From Chromatiales bacterium (GTDB lineage: Bacteria; Pseudomonadota; Gammaproteobacteria; CAMYNG01), in NCBI GenBank assembly GCA_027021685.1, contig JALUTW010000340.1, positions 1-7,854 of the forward strand: a stretch of 7,854 nt of DNA, in the 5' to 3' direction. Below, in pieces: positions 1 to 7,595 of the stretch. How positions within the stretch are numbered: the first letter of the stretch is position 1; the number at the start of each line of letters is the position of its first letter. The notes below the pieces were generated by a model. The model did not search any database. It was not told the origin of the DNA and saw only the letters and a program-made list of their open reading frames with translations. A program made the translations under genes and the position numbers.

Positions 1-748
1 GCACGAACTCCGGATTCTGCAGCTCCACCCGCCGGTAGGCCTTGAGCGCGGCCCGGAAGTCCCCGGCGTGGCGCTCCAGCTCGCCCTCCAGCAGGCTGGC
101 CCGGACACAGCGCGGGTCGGCGCCCAGGGCCCGCTTGAGCAGGCGCTGGGCCCGGCCCGGTTCGCCCTGGCGGATCTCCTGCTCGGCCAGCTCGCAGTAG
201 TACTGGGCGATGCGCGCGGCCATGGGTTCGCCGCTGCGCGTGCCCAGCTTGCGCGCGACGTCGATGGCCTTCTCCCAGTCCTTTTCCTGTTCGTAGATGT
301 CCAGCAGGCAGCGCAGGGCGGGCTCGGTGTGGGCGCCGCGGTCGATGAGCTCGGAGAACAGGGCCTCGGCCCGGTCCAGCAGGCCGGCACGCAGGTAGTC
401 CTGGCCCAGCTCGTACAGGGCCTGGGCCCGCTGGCCCCCGGTGAGGGTGGGCCGGGCGATGAGATTCTGGTGGATGCGGATGGCGCGGTCCACTTCCCCG
501 CGGCGGCGGAACAGGCTGCCCAGGGCCAGGTGGGTCTCCACCGTCTCCGGGTTCACCTCCAGCATCTCGATGAAGACCTCGATGGCCTTGTCCGGCTGCT
601 CGTTGAGCAGGTAGTTGATGCCCTTGAGGTAGTCGGCCGGGATCTCGGGGGCCGCCACCGGCCCGCCGCCGGTGCGGCCGCGCCGGCCCAGCCACCAGCC
701 CGAGAGGGCGGCCACGGGCAGCAGCAGGAACAGCAGCTCCAGTCCCAT
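1..748 (-). CDS. lapB: LapB (YciM), LPS assembly regulator, 5' part only
   Basis: The first 249 residues are present; the gene runs off the window edge. LapB is an inner-membrane-anchored, cytoplasm-facing TPR protein that works with the FtsH protease to control LpxC, the committed enzyme of lipid A synthesis. The start (MGLELLFLLLPVAALSGWW) matches the E. coli LapB membrane anchor, at residues 2-19. Helical TPR-type sequence follows, including GEVDRAIRIHQNL near residues 84-96, a family hallmark, and DRAEALF and EKAIDVARKL further on. The family is about 390 residues long, so roughly 140 are missing, including the C-terminal rubredoxin-like metal-binding domain; its cysteines cannot be checked here. 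The ATG directly abuts the lapA stop (TGA-ATG), with AAGGA 10 nt upstream, implying co-transcription and probably coupled translation. The identity is secure; the function is taken from the family. Confidence 0.95.
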   Translation of the reverse strand, partial: MGLELLFLLLPVAALSGWWLGRRGRTGGGPVAAPEIPADYLKGINYLLNEQPDKAIEVFIEMLEVNPETVETHLALGSLFRRRGEVDRAIRIHQNLIARPTLTGGQRAQALYELGQDYLRAGLLDRAEALFSELIDRGAHTEPALRCLLDIYEQEKDWEKAIDVARKLGTRSGEPMAARIAQYYCELAEQEIRQGEPGRAQRLLKRALGADPRCVRASLLEGELERHAGDFRAALKAYRRVELQNPEFV

Positions 749-1042
749 TCAGTGCCGGTCCTTGATGGGGATGGCGCGCAGGTTGGCCACCTCCTTCTCC
801 GCCAGGGCCACCTTCTGGCGCAGGCGCGCCGCCTCGTGCCGGGCCCGCACCACCATGCCCAGCGCCGCCAGCAGGCCCAGGCCGGCACCCGCGGCCAGGG
901 CCAGCACCAGCAGCAGCGAGAGGGGCGCCTCCAGCGTGCCGAGATAGTAATTGAACTCCACCGGCCGGGCGTTGAGCACCGCGAACACGATGCCCAGGAT
1001 GGCCACCGCCAGCAGCACCACGAAGGCAATCACTCGTTTCAT
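749..1042 (-). CDS. lapA: LapA (YciS), DUF1049 inner-membrane protein
   Basis: A small protein of 97 residues. Two hydrophobic segments are visible: about residues 4-23 (IAFVVLLAVAILGIVFAVLN) and 41-64 (LSLLLVLALAAGAGLGLLAALGMV). They are separated by the conserved ARPVEFNYYLG stretch of the DUF1049 family. A charged, helical tail follows (RARHEAARLRQKVALAEKEVANLR), probably a short cytoplasmic coiled coil. This is the architecture of E. coli LapA, which associates with LapB in LPS assembly. I chose the ATG at 1042 (MKRVIAF) rather than an upstream in-frame ATG at 1132. It gives the family length, places the first membrane segment at the N-terminus, and has GGGAGA about 8 nt upstream. The longer frame would also run back into the ihfB terminator. 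The stop codon directly abuts the lapB start. Confidence 0.93.
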   Translation of the reverse strand: MKRVIAFVVLLAVAILGIVFAVLNARPVEFNYYLGTLEAPLSLLLVLALAAGAGLGLLAALGMVVRARHEAARLRQKVALAEKEVANLRAIPIKDRH

Positions 1043-1058
1043 CTTCGGTCTCTCCCTG

Positions 1059-1077
1059 GCCGGCCCGCGCCGCCGGC
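1059..1077 (-). promoter_or_regulatory. Hairpin just upstream of the lapA ribosome binding site
   Basis: On the minus strand GCCGGC, a 7-nt loop and GCCGGC form a 6-bp stem that ends 2 nt before the GGGAGA ribosome binding site of lapA. It could affect access to that site. The surrounding DNA is so GC-rich that a stem of this size may be chance. I see no convincing promoter in the 1043-1117 stretch: the best -10 match is TAGGGT, only 3 of 6 consensus bases. Confidence 0.25.
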
Positions 1078-1117
1078 TTCCGCCCGCCCACCCTACCGCA
1101 AGCCCGGCGGGACGCAC

Positions 1118-1157
1118 AAACGAAAACGGCATGCGCGGCGCGGGCCGGGCATGCCGT
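1118..1157 (-). terminator. Rho-independent terminator after ihfB
   Basis: On the minus strand ACGGCATGC (1157-1149) pairs perfectly with GCATGCCGT (1134-1126). Inside the 14-nt loop a further CGGC/GCCG stem can form. The stem runs directly into TTTTCGTTT (1126-1118), an interrupted T tract. It begins 20 bp after the ihfB stop codon, the expected place for the end of an rpsA-ihfB transcript. It implies that lapA-lapB has its own promoter or depends on read-through. Confidence 0.78.
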
Positions 1158-1177
1158 GGGCAAGACGGAGCCGGAAA

Positions 1178-1486
1178 TCAGTTGGCCTGGATGGGCACCC
1201 GCAGGCGGCTGGCATTGACCCGCTCGCGCAGCTCCTTGCCCGGCTTGAAATGGGGCACATACTTGGCGCTGAGGTCCACCGAGTCGCCGGTCTTGGGATT
1301 GCGCCCGGTGCGCGGCGGGCGGTAATGAAGCGAGAAGCTGCCGAAGCCCCGGATCTCGATCCGCTCGCCGTTGGCCAGGCTCTGCGCCATGTGCTCCAGC
1401 ATGGTCTTGACCGCCAGCTCCACGTCCTTGTAGGCCAGCTGGGTCTGCTTGCGCGCAAGCACTTCGATGAGTTCCGATTTTGTCAT
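1178..1486 (-). CDS. ihfB: Integration host factor subunit beta
   Basis: A 102-residue HU/IHF-family protein; with IHF-alpha it forms the heterodimer that bends DNA sharply at specific sites in the nucleoid, at promoters and at recombination sites. The beginning, MTKSELIEVLARKQ, is typical of IHF-beta rather than HU or IHF-alpha. GFGSF lies at residues 47-51. The beta-arm tip RNPKTG is at residues 62-67, with the DNA-intercalating proline at 64. KPGKELRERVN follows in the C-terminal helix. It is somewhat longer than the E. coli protein because of a short C-terminal extension (ASRLRVPIQAN). The ribosome binding site is weak: only GGGG, 9 nt before the ATG. The gene follows rpsA at 54 bp, its usual position in Gammaproteobacteria, and a terminator lies after it. 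Confidence 0.97.
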   Translation of the reverse strand: MTKSELIEVLARKQTQLAYKDVELAVKTMLEHMAQSLANGERIEIRGFGSFSLHYRPPRTGRNPKTGDSVDLSAKYVPHFKPGKELRERVNASRLRVPIQAN

Positions 1487-1507
1487 TGTTGTCGCCCCAA
1501 GTCTCGC

Positions 1508-1531
1508 GGGCGCGGGGGGACCGCCGCGCCC
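1508..1531 (-). promoter_or_regulatory. Perfect 8-bp hairpin between rpsA and ihfB
   Basis: On the minus strand GGGCGCGG and CCGCGCCC form an uninterrupted 8-bp GC stem around an 8-nt loop. It lies 9 nt after the rpsA stop and 21 nt before the ihfB start. No T run follows, so it is not a classical intrinsic terminator. It could protect the 3' end of rpsA mRNA or reduce read-through into ihfB, whose protein is needed in much smaller amount than S1. This role is inferred; the hairpin itself is seen directly. Confidence 0.5.
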
Positions 1532-1540
1532 GGACTGCCC

Positions 1541-3220
<1,680 letters not shown>

Positions 3221-3338
3221 GTTGTTGATCACCCTCGGTCGGCTCCGCCGACCGGCCCGTTGCGTGCAGCAAGCTGCATGGTCTGGTTGAACATCCGCCC
3301 GCCTGCCGGCGGGCCCCTGGCGCAAAAAAACGCCCCCC
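3221..3338 (-). promoter_or_regulatory. rpsA 5' leader with three hairpins (probable S1 autoregulation site)
   Basis: The 118 nt between the cmk stop and the rpsA ATG fold, on the minus strand, into three consecutive perfect hairpins. The first (3314-3297) is GCCCGCC with loop GGCA, 7 bp. The second (3278-3265) is TGCAG with loop CTTG, 5 bp. The third (3254-3236) is CGGTCGGC with a GGA triloop, 8 bp. They are separated by 18-nt and 10-nt single-stranded stretches. After the third come 15 nt (AGGGTGATCAACAAC) and the ATG. The only Shine-Dalgarno candidate is GGTGATC, complementary to the outer part of the anti-Shine-Dalgarno and not at ideal distance. The E. coli rpsA initiation region is known to work without a standard Shine-Dalgarno, through a three-hairpin fold, and to be repressed by free S1. 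The layout here matches that plan. A T7 run (3330-3324) sits at the start of the leader. Confidence 0.65.
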
Positions 3339-4040
3339 TCAGCCGCCCCCGGCCGCCGGCCCGAAGACCCGGCGCACGTGGCGCTCCACCTCGGCCATCA
3401 CGCCGGGGATGTCCAGGGCAGTGGTGTCGATGACCACCGCGTCCGGCGCCGGCACCAGCGGCGAGGCCGCCCGCTGGCGGTCGCGCCGGTCGCGCTCGGC
3501 GATCTCGCTGAGAAGGTCAGGCAGACTAACATCGATTCCCTTTTCTTTCAACTGTTTATGACGCCGCCGGGCGCGCTCGTCGGCGCTGGCGGTGAGAAAC
3601 AGCTTGAGGGGGGCGTCGGGAAACACGGTGGTGCCCATGTCCCGCCCGTCGGCCACCAGGCCCGGCGGGCGGCGGAAGTCCCGCTGGCGGTCCAGCAGGG
3701 CCTCGCGCACGGCCGGCAGGGCCGCCACCCGCGAGGCGTCGTTGCCCACCGTCTCGGTGCGGATGGCGTCGGTCACGTCCTCCCCCTCCAGCAGGACCCG
3801 GACCTCCCCGCCGCCGGCGGCCTCGCGGAACTCCGCCGGCAGCCCGCGGGCGTAGGCCGCCACCGCCGCCGCGTCGTCCAGGGACAGGCCCCGGCGCCGG
3901 GCGCCCAGGGCCACCAGCCGGTACAGGGCCCCGGAGTCCAGCAGGTGCCAGCCCAGGCGGGCGGCCAGGAGGCGGGCGACGGTGCCCTTGCCCACCCCGC
4001 TGGGGCCGTCGATGGTGATGACGGGGGCGGACTCAGCCAT
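3339..4040 (-). CDS. cmk: Cytidylate kinase (CMP/dCMP kinase)
   Basis: 233 residues, the normal length. The cytosolic enzyme phosphorylates CMP and dCMP with ATP to the diphosphates, feeding RNA, DNA and phospholipid precursor pools. The P-loop GPSGVGKGT is at residues 12-20. DSGALYR (35-41) is the CMP-binding element. DGRDMGT (131-137) is the conserved nucleotide-monophosphate motif. The lid region ends in RDRRDRQR (183-190), carrying the arginines that contact phosphate. The start overlaps the end of aroA by 8 bp (GCATGGCTGA contains both signals), so translation is probably coupled. Residues 161-177 (HKQLKEKGID and following) are encoded by AT-rich, locally rare codons unlike the rest of the gene; see the candidate promoter there. 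cmk-rpsA adjacency is conserved in Gammaproteobacteria. Confidence 0.98.
   Translation of the reverse strand: MAESAPVITIDGPSGVGKGTVARLLAARLGWHLLDSGALYRLVALGARRRGLSLDDAAAVAAYARGLPAEFREAAGGGEVRVLLEGEDVTDAIRTETVGNDASRVAALPAVREALLDRQRDFRRPPGLVADGRDMGTTVFPDAPLKLFLTASADERARRRHKQLKEKGIDVSLPDLLSEIAERDRRDRQRAASPLVPAPDAVVIDTTALDIPGVMAEVERHVRRVFGPAAGGG
3523..3551 (-). promoter_or_regulatory. Candidate sigma-70 promoter inside cmk, for rpsA
   Basis: On the minus strand TTGAAA (3551-3546) matches the -35 consensus in 5 of 6 positions. A 17-nt spacer follows, then TAGTCT (3528-3523), a weak -10 with 3 of 6. GC-rich bases (GCCTGACC) follow, as in the discriminators of growth-rate-controlled promoters. The element lies in a sharply AT-rich patch (about 3521-3562) of an otherwise very GC-rich gene, roughly 300 nt upstream of the rpsA start. 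E. coli rpsA also has promoters lying within the upstream cmk region. The position and base composition are seen; promoter function is inferred, and the -10 is poor. Confidence 0.4.
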
Positions 4041-5352
4041 GCCCCGCGCGGATGTCCAGGCCCGCCTCCCGGGCCAGGGCGACGAAGCCGGGGAAGGAGG
4101 TGTCCACGTTCTCGCAGCGGTCGATGGTCACCGGCCCGGCGGCACGCAGGGCGGCCATGGCGAAGGCCATGGCGATGCGGTGATCGCCGTGGCTGTCCAC
4201 GCGGCCGCCGGTGAATCCCCCGCCCCCGCGGATGACCATGCCGTCCTCCGTGGGCGTGGCATCGGCCCCCAGGACCCGCAGCCCGTCGGCCATGACCTGG
4301 ATGCGGTCGCTCTCCTTGACCCGCAGCTCGCGGGCCCCGGTGAGCACGGTCTCGCCCTCGGCCAGGGCCGCGGCCACGAACAGGACCGGAAACTCGTCGA
4401 TGGCCAGGGGCACCTGCTCGGCGGGGATGCGGATGCCGTGCAGCGGCCCCGCCTCCACCGTGATGTCGGCCACCGGCTCGCCGCCCACGGTGCGCTCGTT
4501 GGCCAGTGCCAGCCGCGCCCCCATGGCACGCAGGATGTTGATGACCCCGATGCGGGTGGGGTTGATGCCCACGTGGGTCAGGGTCACGCGCGAGCCCGGC
4601 GCGATGGCCGCGCCCACCATGAAGAAGGCCGCCGAGGAGATGTCGGCCGGCACCTCGATGCGGGCGGCGGCCAGGCGCCCGCCCCCGTCCACGCACACCC
4701 GGCGGCCGGCCACGGCCACCGGCCAGCCGAAGCCGGCCAGCATGCGCTCGGTGTGGTCGCGGGTGGGCGCGGGTTCGGTGACGCAGGTGCGGCCCTCGGC
4801 GTAGAGACCGGCCAGCAGCAGGCAGGATTTCACCTGGGCGCTGGCCACCGGCATCGCGTAGTCGATGCCGTGCAGGCGGTGGCCGCCGTGGATGTGCAGC
4901 GGCGGCGTGCCGTCGGGGCTGGTGTCCACCTGCGCCCCCATGAGCGCCAGCGGCTCGGTGACCCGGCGCATGGGCCGGCGGTTGAGGGACTCGTCGCCGG
5001 TGAGCACGGTGTCGAAGGGCTGGGCCGCCAGCAGCCCCGCCAGCAGGCGCATGGAGGTGCCGGAGTTGCCCAGGTCCAGCGGTGCGCCGGGGGCCTTGAG
5101 CCCGTGCAGCCCCACCCCGTGCACGGTGACGCGGCCCGCCTCGGGCCCCTCGATGTCCACCCCCATGGCGCGGAAGGCGTTGAGGGTGGCCAGGCTGTCG
5201 GCCCCTTCCAGGAAGCCGGTGATCTCGGTGACACCCTCGGCCAGGGCCCCCAGCATGATGCTGCGGTGGGAGATGGACTTGTCGCCCGGCACCCGCAGGG
5301 TGCCCTGCAGGCGGCCGCCGGGTTCGATGATGAACTGCAGGGATTCGCTCAC
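4033..5352 (-). CDS. aroA: 3-phosphoshikimate 1-carboxyvinyltransferase (EPSP synthase), class II-like
   Basis: 439 residues. It transfers the enolpyruvyl group of PEP to shikimate-3-phosphate, the sixth step of the shikimate pathway, in the cytosol. The substrate-binding GDKSISHRS is at 23-31, GNSGTSMR at 95-102, RRPMRRVTEPL at 125-135, ASAQVKS at 170-176, the catalytic aspartate region IDEFP at 318-322 (D319), RVKESDR at 344-350 and HGDHRIAM at 388-395. GNSGTSMRLLAG and SSAAFF/NPTRIG resemble the Bacillus/CP4 lineage (class II) rather than the E. coli type (GNAGTAMRPL). The residue at the glyphosate-determining position is glycine (G98), not the alanine of the insensitive CP4 enzyme. The first in-frame start is GTG at 5352, with GGAG 10 nt upstream, and no other start fits. 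It begins 24 bp after tyrA; in Pseudomonas the two are fused. It overlaps cmk by 8 bp. Confidence 0.97.
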   Translation of the reverse strand: MSESLQFIIEPGGRLQGTLRVPGDKSISHRSIMLGALAEGVTEITGFLEGADSLATLNAFRAMGVDIEGPEAGRVTVHGVGLHGLKAPGAPLDLGNSGTSMRLLAGLLAAQPFDTVLTGDESLNRRPMRRVTEPLALMGAQVDTSPDGTPPLHIHGGHRLHGIDYAMPVASAQVKSCLLLAGLYAEGRTCVTEPAPTRDHTERMLAGFGWPVAVAGRRVCVDGGGRLAAARIEVPADISSAAFFMVGAAIAPGSRVTLTHVGINPTRIGVINILRAMGARLALANERTVGGEPVADITVEAGPLHGIRIPAEQVPLAIDEFPVLFVAAALAEGETVLTGARELRVKESDRIQVMADGLRVLGADATPTEDGMVIRGGGGFTGGRVDSHGDHRIAMAFAMAALRAAGPVTIDRCENVDTSFPGFVALAREAGLDIRAGHG

Positions 5353-5376
5353 GGGCCAGTTGCTCCAGGTTGCGCC

Positions 5377-6276
5377 TTACTCGCGCGCGGTCTCCGGCGC
5401 CGTGAACCGGGCGGCAAAGGCGTCGCGCGCGGCCTTGGCGCGTTCGAAGGTCTGCCTGAGAAACTCGCTGTCGCCGGCGGCGACGGCCTCCCGCAGCCGC
5501 GCCAGGTCGTCGAGGAAGCGGTCCATCACCGCCACCAGGGCCTCGCGGTTGGCCAGGCAGATGTCGTGCCACATGGCCGGGTTGCTGGAGGCGATGCGGG
5601 TGAAGTCGGCGAAGCCGCCGGCGGCGTACTCGAAGATCTCGGCGCTGTCGTCCATGCGGGCCAGGGTGTCCACCAGCGCGTAGGCCAGCATGTGCGGCAG
5701 GTGCGAGGTGGCCGCCAGCACCGCGTCGTGGTGAGCGGCGCTGGTCTCCACCACCTGCGCCCCCACCGCCTCCCACATGGCCCGCACCCGGGCCACGGCG
5801 GCGGCGGCGGTCTCCGGCTCCGGGGTCAGGATCACGCGCCGGCCGGCGAACAGGCCGGTGACGGAGGCCTCCACCCCGCTCTGCTCGGTGCCGGCGATGG
5901 GGTGGCCGGGCACGAACCACGGCGGCAGCCCGCCCAGCACCCGGCGCACGTCCGCCACCACGCTGCCCTTGGTGCTGCCCACGTCGGTCACCACCGCCTC
6001 CGGCGACAGGCCGGGCTGCAGGCACGCGAGCACCTCGCCGGTGGCCCCCACCGGCACCGCCAGCACCACCATGTCGGCGCCGGCGGCGGCCGCGGCCGCA
6101 TCCTGCTCGAACCGGTCGATGACACCCAGGGCCAGGGCCCGCTCCAGGTGGGCCGGGTCGCGGCCCCAGCCGACGATCTCCCCCACCCGTCCGGCGGCAC
6201 GCAGGGCCCGGGCCAGGGAGCCGCCCATGAGTCCCACCCCCGCCACGCACAGGCGCGCGATGAGGGGCGGGCTCAC
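5377..6276 (-). CDS. tyrA: Prephenate (cyclohexadienyl) dehydrogenase
   Basis: 299 residues. It oxidatively decarboxylates prephenate (possibly also arogenate) to 4-hydroxyphenylpyruvate or tyrosine, using NAD(P). The Rossmann motif GVGLMG is at residues 13-18. TDVGSTKG (97-104) and GHPIAGTEQSG (124-134, with the catalytic histidine H125) are the signature of TyrA enzymes. SHLPH (191-195) and GFADFTRIASSNPAMW (221-236) continue the helical dehydrogenase domain. No chorismate mutase or ACT domain is attached, so this is a stand-alone TyrA. The GTG at 6276 is chosen because GGAGG lies exactly 7 nt upstream and it puts the nucleotide-binding motif at the usual distance from the N-terminus. Its start overlaps the hisC stop by 4 bp (GTGA), indicating coupled translation. 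Cofactor preference (NAD or NADP) cannot be settled by eye. Confidence 0.96.
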   Translation of the reverse strand: MSPPLIARLCVAGVGLMGGSLARALRAAGRVGEIVGWGRDPAHLERALALGVIDRFEQDAAAAAAGADMVVLAVPVGATGEVLACLQPGLSPEAVVTDVGSTKGSVVADVRRVLGGLPPWFVPGHPIAGTEQSGVEASVTGLFAGRRVILTPEPETAAAAVARVRAMWEAVGAQVVETSAAHHDAVLAATSHLPHMLAYALVDTLARMDDSAEIFEYAAGGFADFTRIASSNPAMWHDICLANREALVAVMDRFLDDLARLREAVAAGDSEFLRQTFERAKAARDAFAARFTAPETARE

Positions 6277-7415
6277 GCCAGCACCTCCCGCAGCGCCCGG
6301 AGAAAGCGCTCGTTGTCTTCCGCGGTGCCCACGGTGACCCGCAGGTGGCGGGGCAGATCGTAGTTGGCCACGGGCCGCACGATGACACCCCTGCGCAGCA
6401 GCGCCTCGTACACCTCCAGGCCGTCGCGGTCCAGGGCGAAGGTGATGAAGTTGCCCGTGGAGGGGATGTGCGAAAGTCCCATGGCGTCGAAGGCCGCGGC
6501 GAGCCGGGCCAGCCCCTCGCGGTTGAGCCGGCGGCTGCGCTCCAGGAAGGCCCCGTCCTCCAGCGCCGCCTCCGCCGCCGCCAGGGCCGGCACCCCCACG
6601 TTGAACGGCGGGCGCACCCGGCCGAGGACCTCCACCAGCCCGGGCCGGGCCACGCCGTAGCCCACCCGCAGGCCGGCCAGGCCGTAGATCTTGGAGAAGG
6701 TGCGGGTGACGACGAGGTTGGGGAAGCGCGCCAGCCATTCCACGCCGTCGGGAAAGTCGGGGACCTCCACGTACTCGGTGTAGGCCTCGTCCAGCACCAC
6801 CACCACGTGGTCCGGCAGCCCCGCGAGAAAGGCCTCCAGCTCCCCGCGCACCAGCCAGGTGCCGGTGGGGTTGTTGGGATTGGCGACGAACACCACCCGG
6901 GTGTCGCCGTCCACCAGGCGGGCCATGGCTTCGAGGTCGTGGCCGTAAGGCATGCGCGGGTGGTCGGGCGGCAGCGCCGCCGCCGCCCGTCCCTCGGCCC
7001 CCGCGGCCATCGTATAGATGGAATACATGGCGAAGCCGTGACGGGAAAAGACCGCGTTGCGGCCCGGGCCGAGGAAGGCGCGCGCCACCATGGCGATGAC
7101 ATCGCTGGAGCCGGCGCCGAGGATGATCATGTCGGGACTCACGCCCAGGCGGGCGGCCAGCTTGTCCTTCAGCCGGTGGCCGCTGTCGTCGGGATAGCGG
7201 TGGACGCCGGCGGCGGCCTCGCGCGCCGCGGCCAGGCCCAGGGGGCTGGGCCCCAGGGGATTCTCGTTGGAGGCCAGCTTCACCGCGTCGGTGACACCGT
7301 ACTCCCGCGCCAGCTCCTCCAGCGGCTTGCCCGGCTCGTAGGGCGCCAGCGTGCGCACGCCGGGCACGGCCAGCGCGAGCGGTTCCGGGAGCAGGGGATC
7401 ACAGGGCAGGGACAT
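6273..7415 (-). CDS. hisC: Histidinol-phosphate / aromatic aminotransferase
   Basis: 380 residues, a fold-type I PLP aminotransferase. The substrate-arm region YEPGKP is at residues 26-31 and SNENPLGPSP at 49-58. AGSSD (101-105) binds the cofactor phosphate, NPNNPTG is at 179-185, and LDEAY (208-212) carries the PLP-ring aspartate. SKIYGLAGLRVGY (241-253) carries the PLP lysine K242, and LRVTVGT (358-364) the carboxylate-binding arginine. This is the HisC family. The gene between pheA and tyrA in the supraoperon (hisHb in Pseudomonas) encodes a broad-specificity enzyme acting on imidazole acetol phosphate and on phenylpyruvate and hydroxyphenylpyruvate. The context therefore suggests it makes phenylalanine and tyrosine, and perhaps also serves histidine synthesis. 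The ATG at 7415 (MSLPCDPLLP) has GGTGG 8 nt upstream. An in-frame ATG 18 codons earlier adds a tail with no family resemblance. The stop overlaps the tyrA GTG. Confidence 0.94.
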   Translation of the reverse strand: MSLPCDPLLPEPLALAVPGVRTLAPYEPGKPLEELAREYGVTDAVKLASNENPLGPSPLGLAAAREAAAGVHRYPDDSGHRLKDKLAARLGVSPDMIILGAGSSDVIAMVARAFLGPGRNAVFSRHGFAMYSIYTMAAGAEGRAAAALPPDHPRMPYGHDLEAMARLVDGDTRVVFVANPNNPTGTWLVRGELEAFLAGLPDHVVVVLDEAYTEYVEVPDFPDGVEWLARFPNLVVTRTFSKIYGLAGLRVGYGVARPGLVEVLGRVRPPFNVGVPALAAAEAALEDGAFLERSRRLNREGLARLAAAFDAMGLSHIPSTGNFITFALDRDGLEVYEALLRRGVIVRPVANYDLPRHLRVTVGTAEDNERFLRALREVLA

Positions 7416-7479
7416 GAGCAGGCCACCGAACCAGACGCGACAATGCGGGTTTCCAGGACAAGGCAGCAAAGAGTACCAG

Positions 7480-7520
7480 GCGCCTTCGGCGCAGGGACAA
7501 GGGACGAGGGACGAGGACAG
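7480..7520. repeat. Small hairpin plus tandem 7-bp repeat
   Basis: GCGCC-TTC-GGCGC (7480-7492) forms a 5-bp hairpin on either strand. One base later comes GGGACAA (7494-7500), then GGGACGA twice (7501-7507, 7508-7514), then a degenerate GGACAG (7515-7520): about four copies of a 7-bp unit. The combination lies wholly in non-coding DNA. It looks like the intergenic elements that occur in many copies in some high-GC Proteobacteria, but the copy number cannot be seen from one window. Confidence 0.55.
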
Positions 7521-7563
7521 TGGAAACAGGCAGCCCGGTTGCCGCGAGCCACCACTGTGCGCG

Positions 7564-7595
7564 AAAAAACATTCCCCTCTCCCCCCGGGAGAGGG
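7564..7595 (-). terminator. Probable pheA terminator; possibly a REP-like repeat
   Basis: On the minus strand CCCTCTCCC, a GGG loop and GGGAGAGGG form a perfect 9-bp stem (7595-7575). GAATG then TTTTTT (7569-7564) follows. A GC-rich stem and a T6 run downstream of pheA suggest intrinsic termination. The 5-nt gap between stem and T run is larger than ideal, so efficiency may be modest. The element with its flank (CAGGGTGAGGGGGG on the plus strand, 7597-7610) also resembles dispersed palindromic intergenic repeats of Proteobacteria. The two roles are compatible. Confidence 0.55.

Noticed and set aside
3221..3325. N-terminal extension of S1 by 35 residues
   Set aside because: The extra sequence resembles no S1 protein and covers the structured leader; the internal ATG at 3220 matches the known S1 N-terminus.
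3324..3375. Possible terminator between cmk and rpsA (T7 run at 3330-3324)
   Set aside because: The nearest stem upstream on the minus strand is only 4 bp (GGCC/GGCC) and ends too far from the T run. A terminator here would also cut off rpsA. The run is better read as part of the leader.
3982..6363. 793-codon open frame on the plus strand opposite aroA and tyrA
   Set aside because: It is antisense to conserved enzymes, made of repetitive G, A, H, Q and V sequence, without a domain or a plausible start context.
3773..7102. Open frame of 1109 codons on the minus strand across hisC, tyrA, aroA and cmk in another phase
   Set aside because: It is an out-of-frame shadow of four conserved genes. 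The product is rich in R, G, A and P and shows no family motif.
7464..7479. Possible sigma-54 promoter for hisC (TGGTAC followed by TTGC on the minus strand)
   Set aside because: The GG and GC elements are 8 nt apart instead of the required 10.
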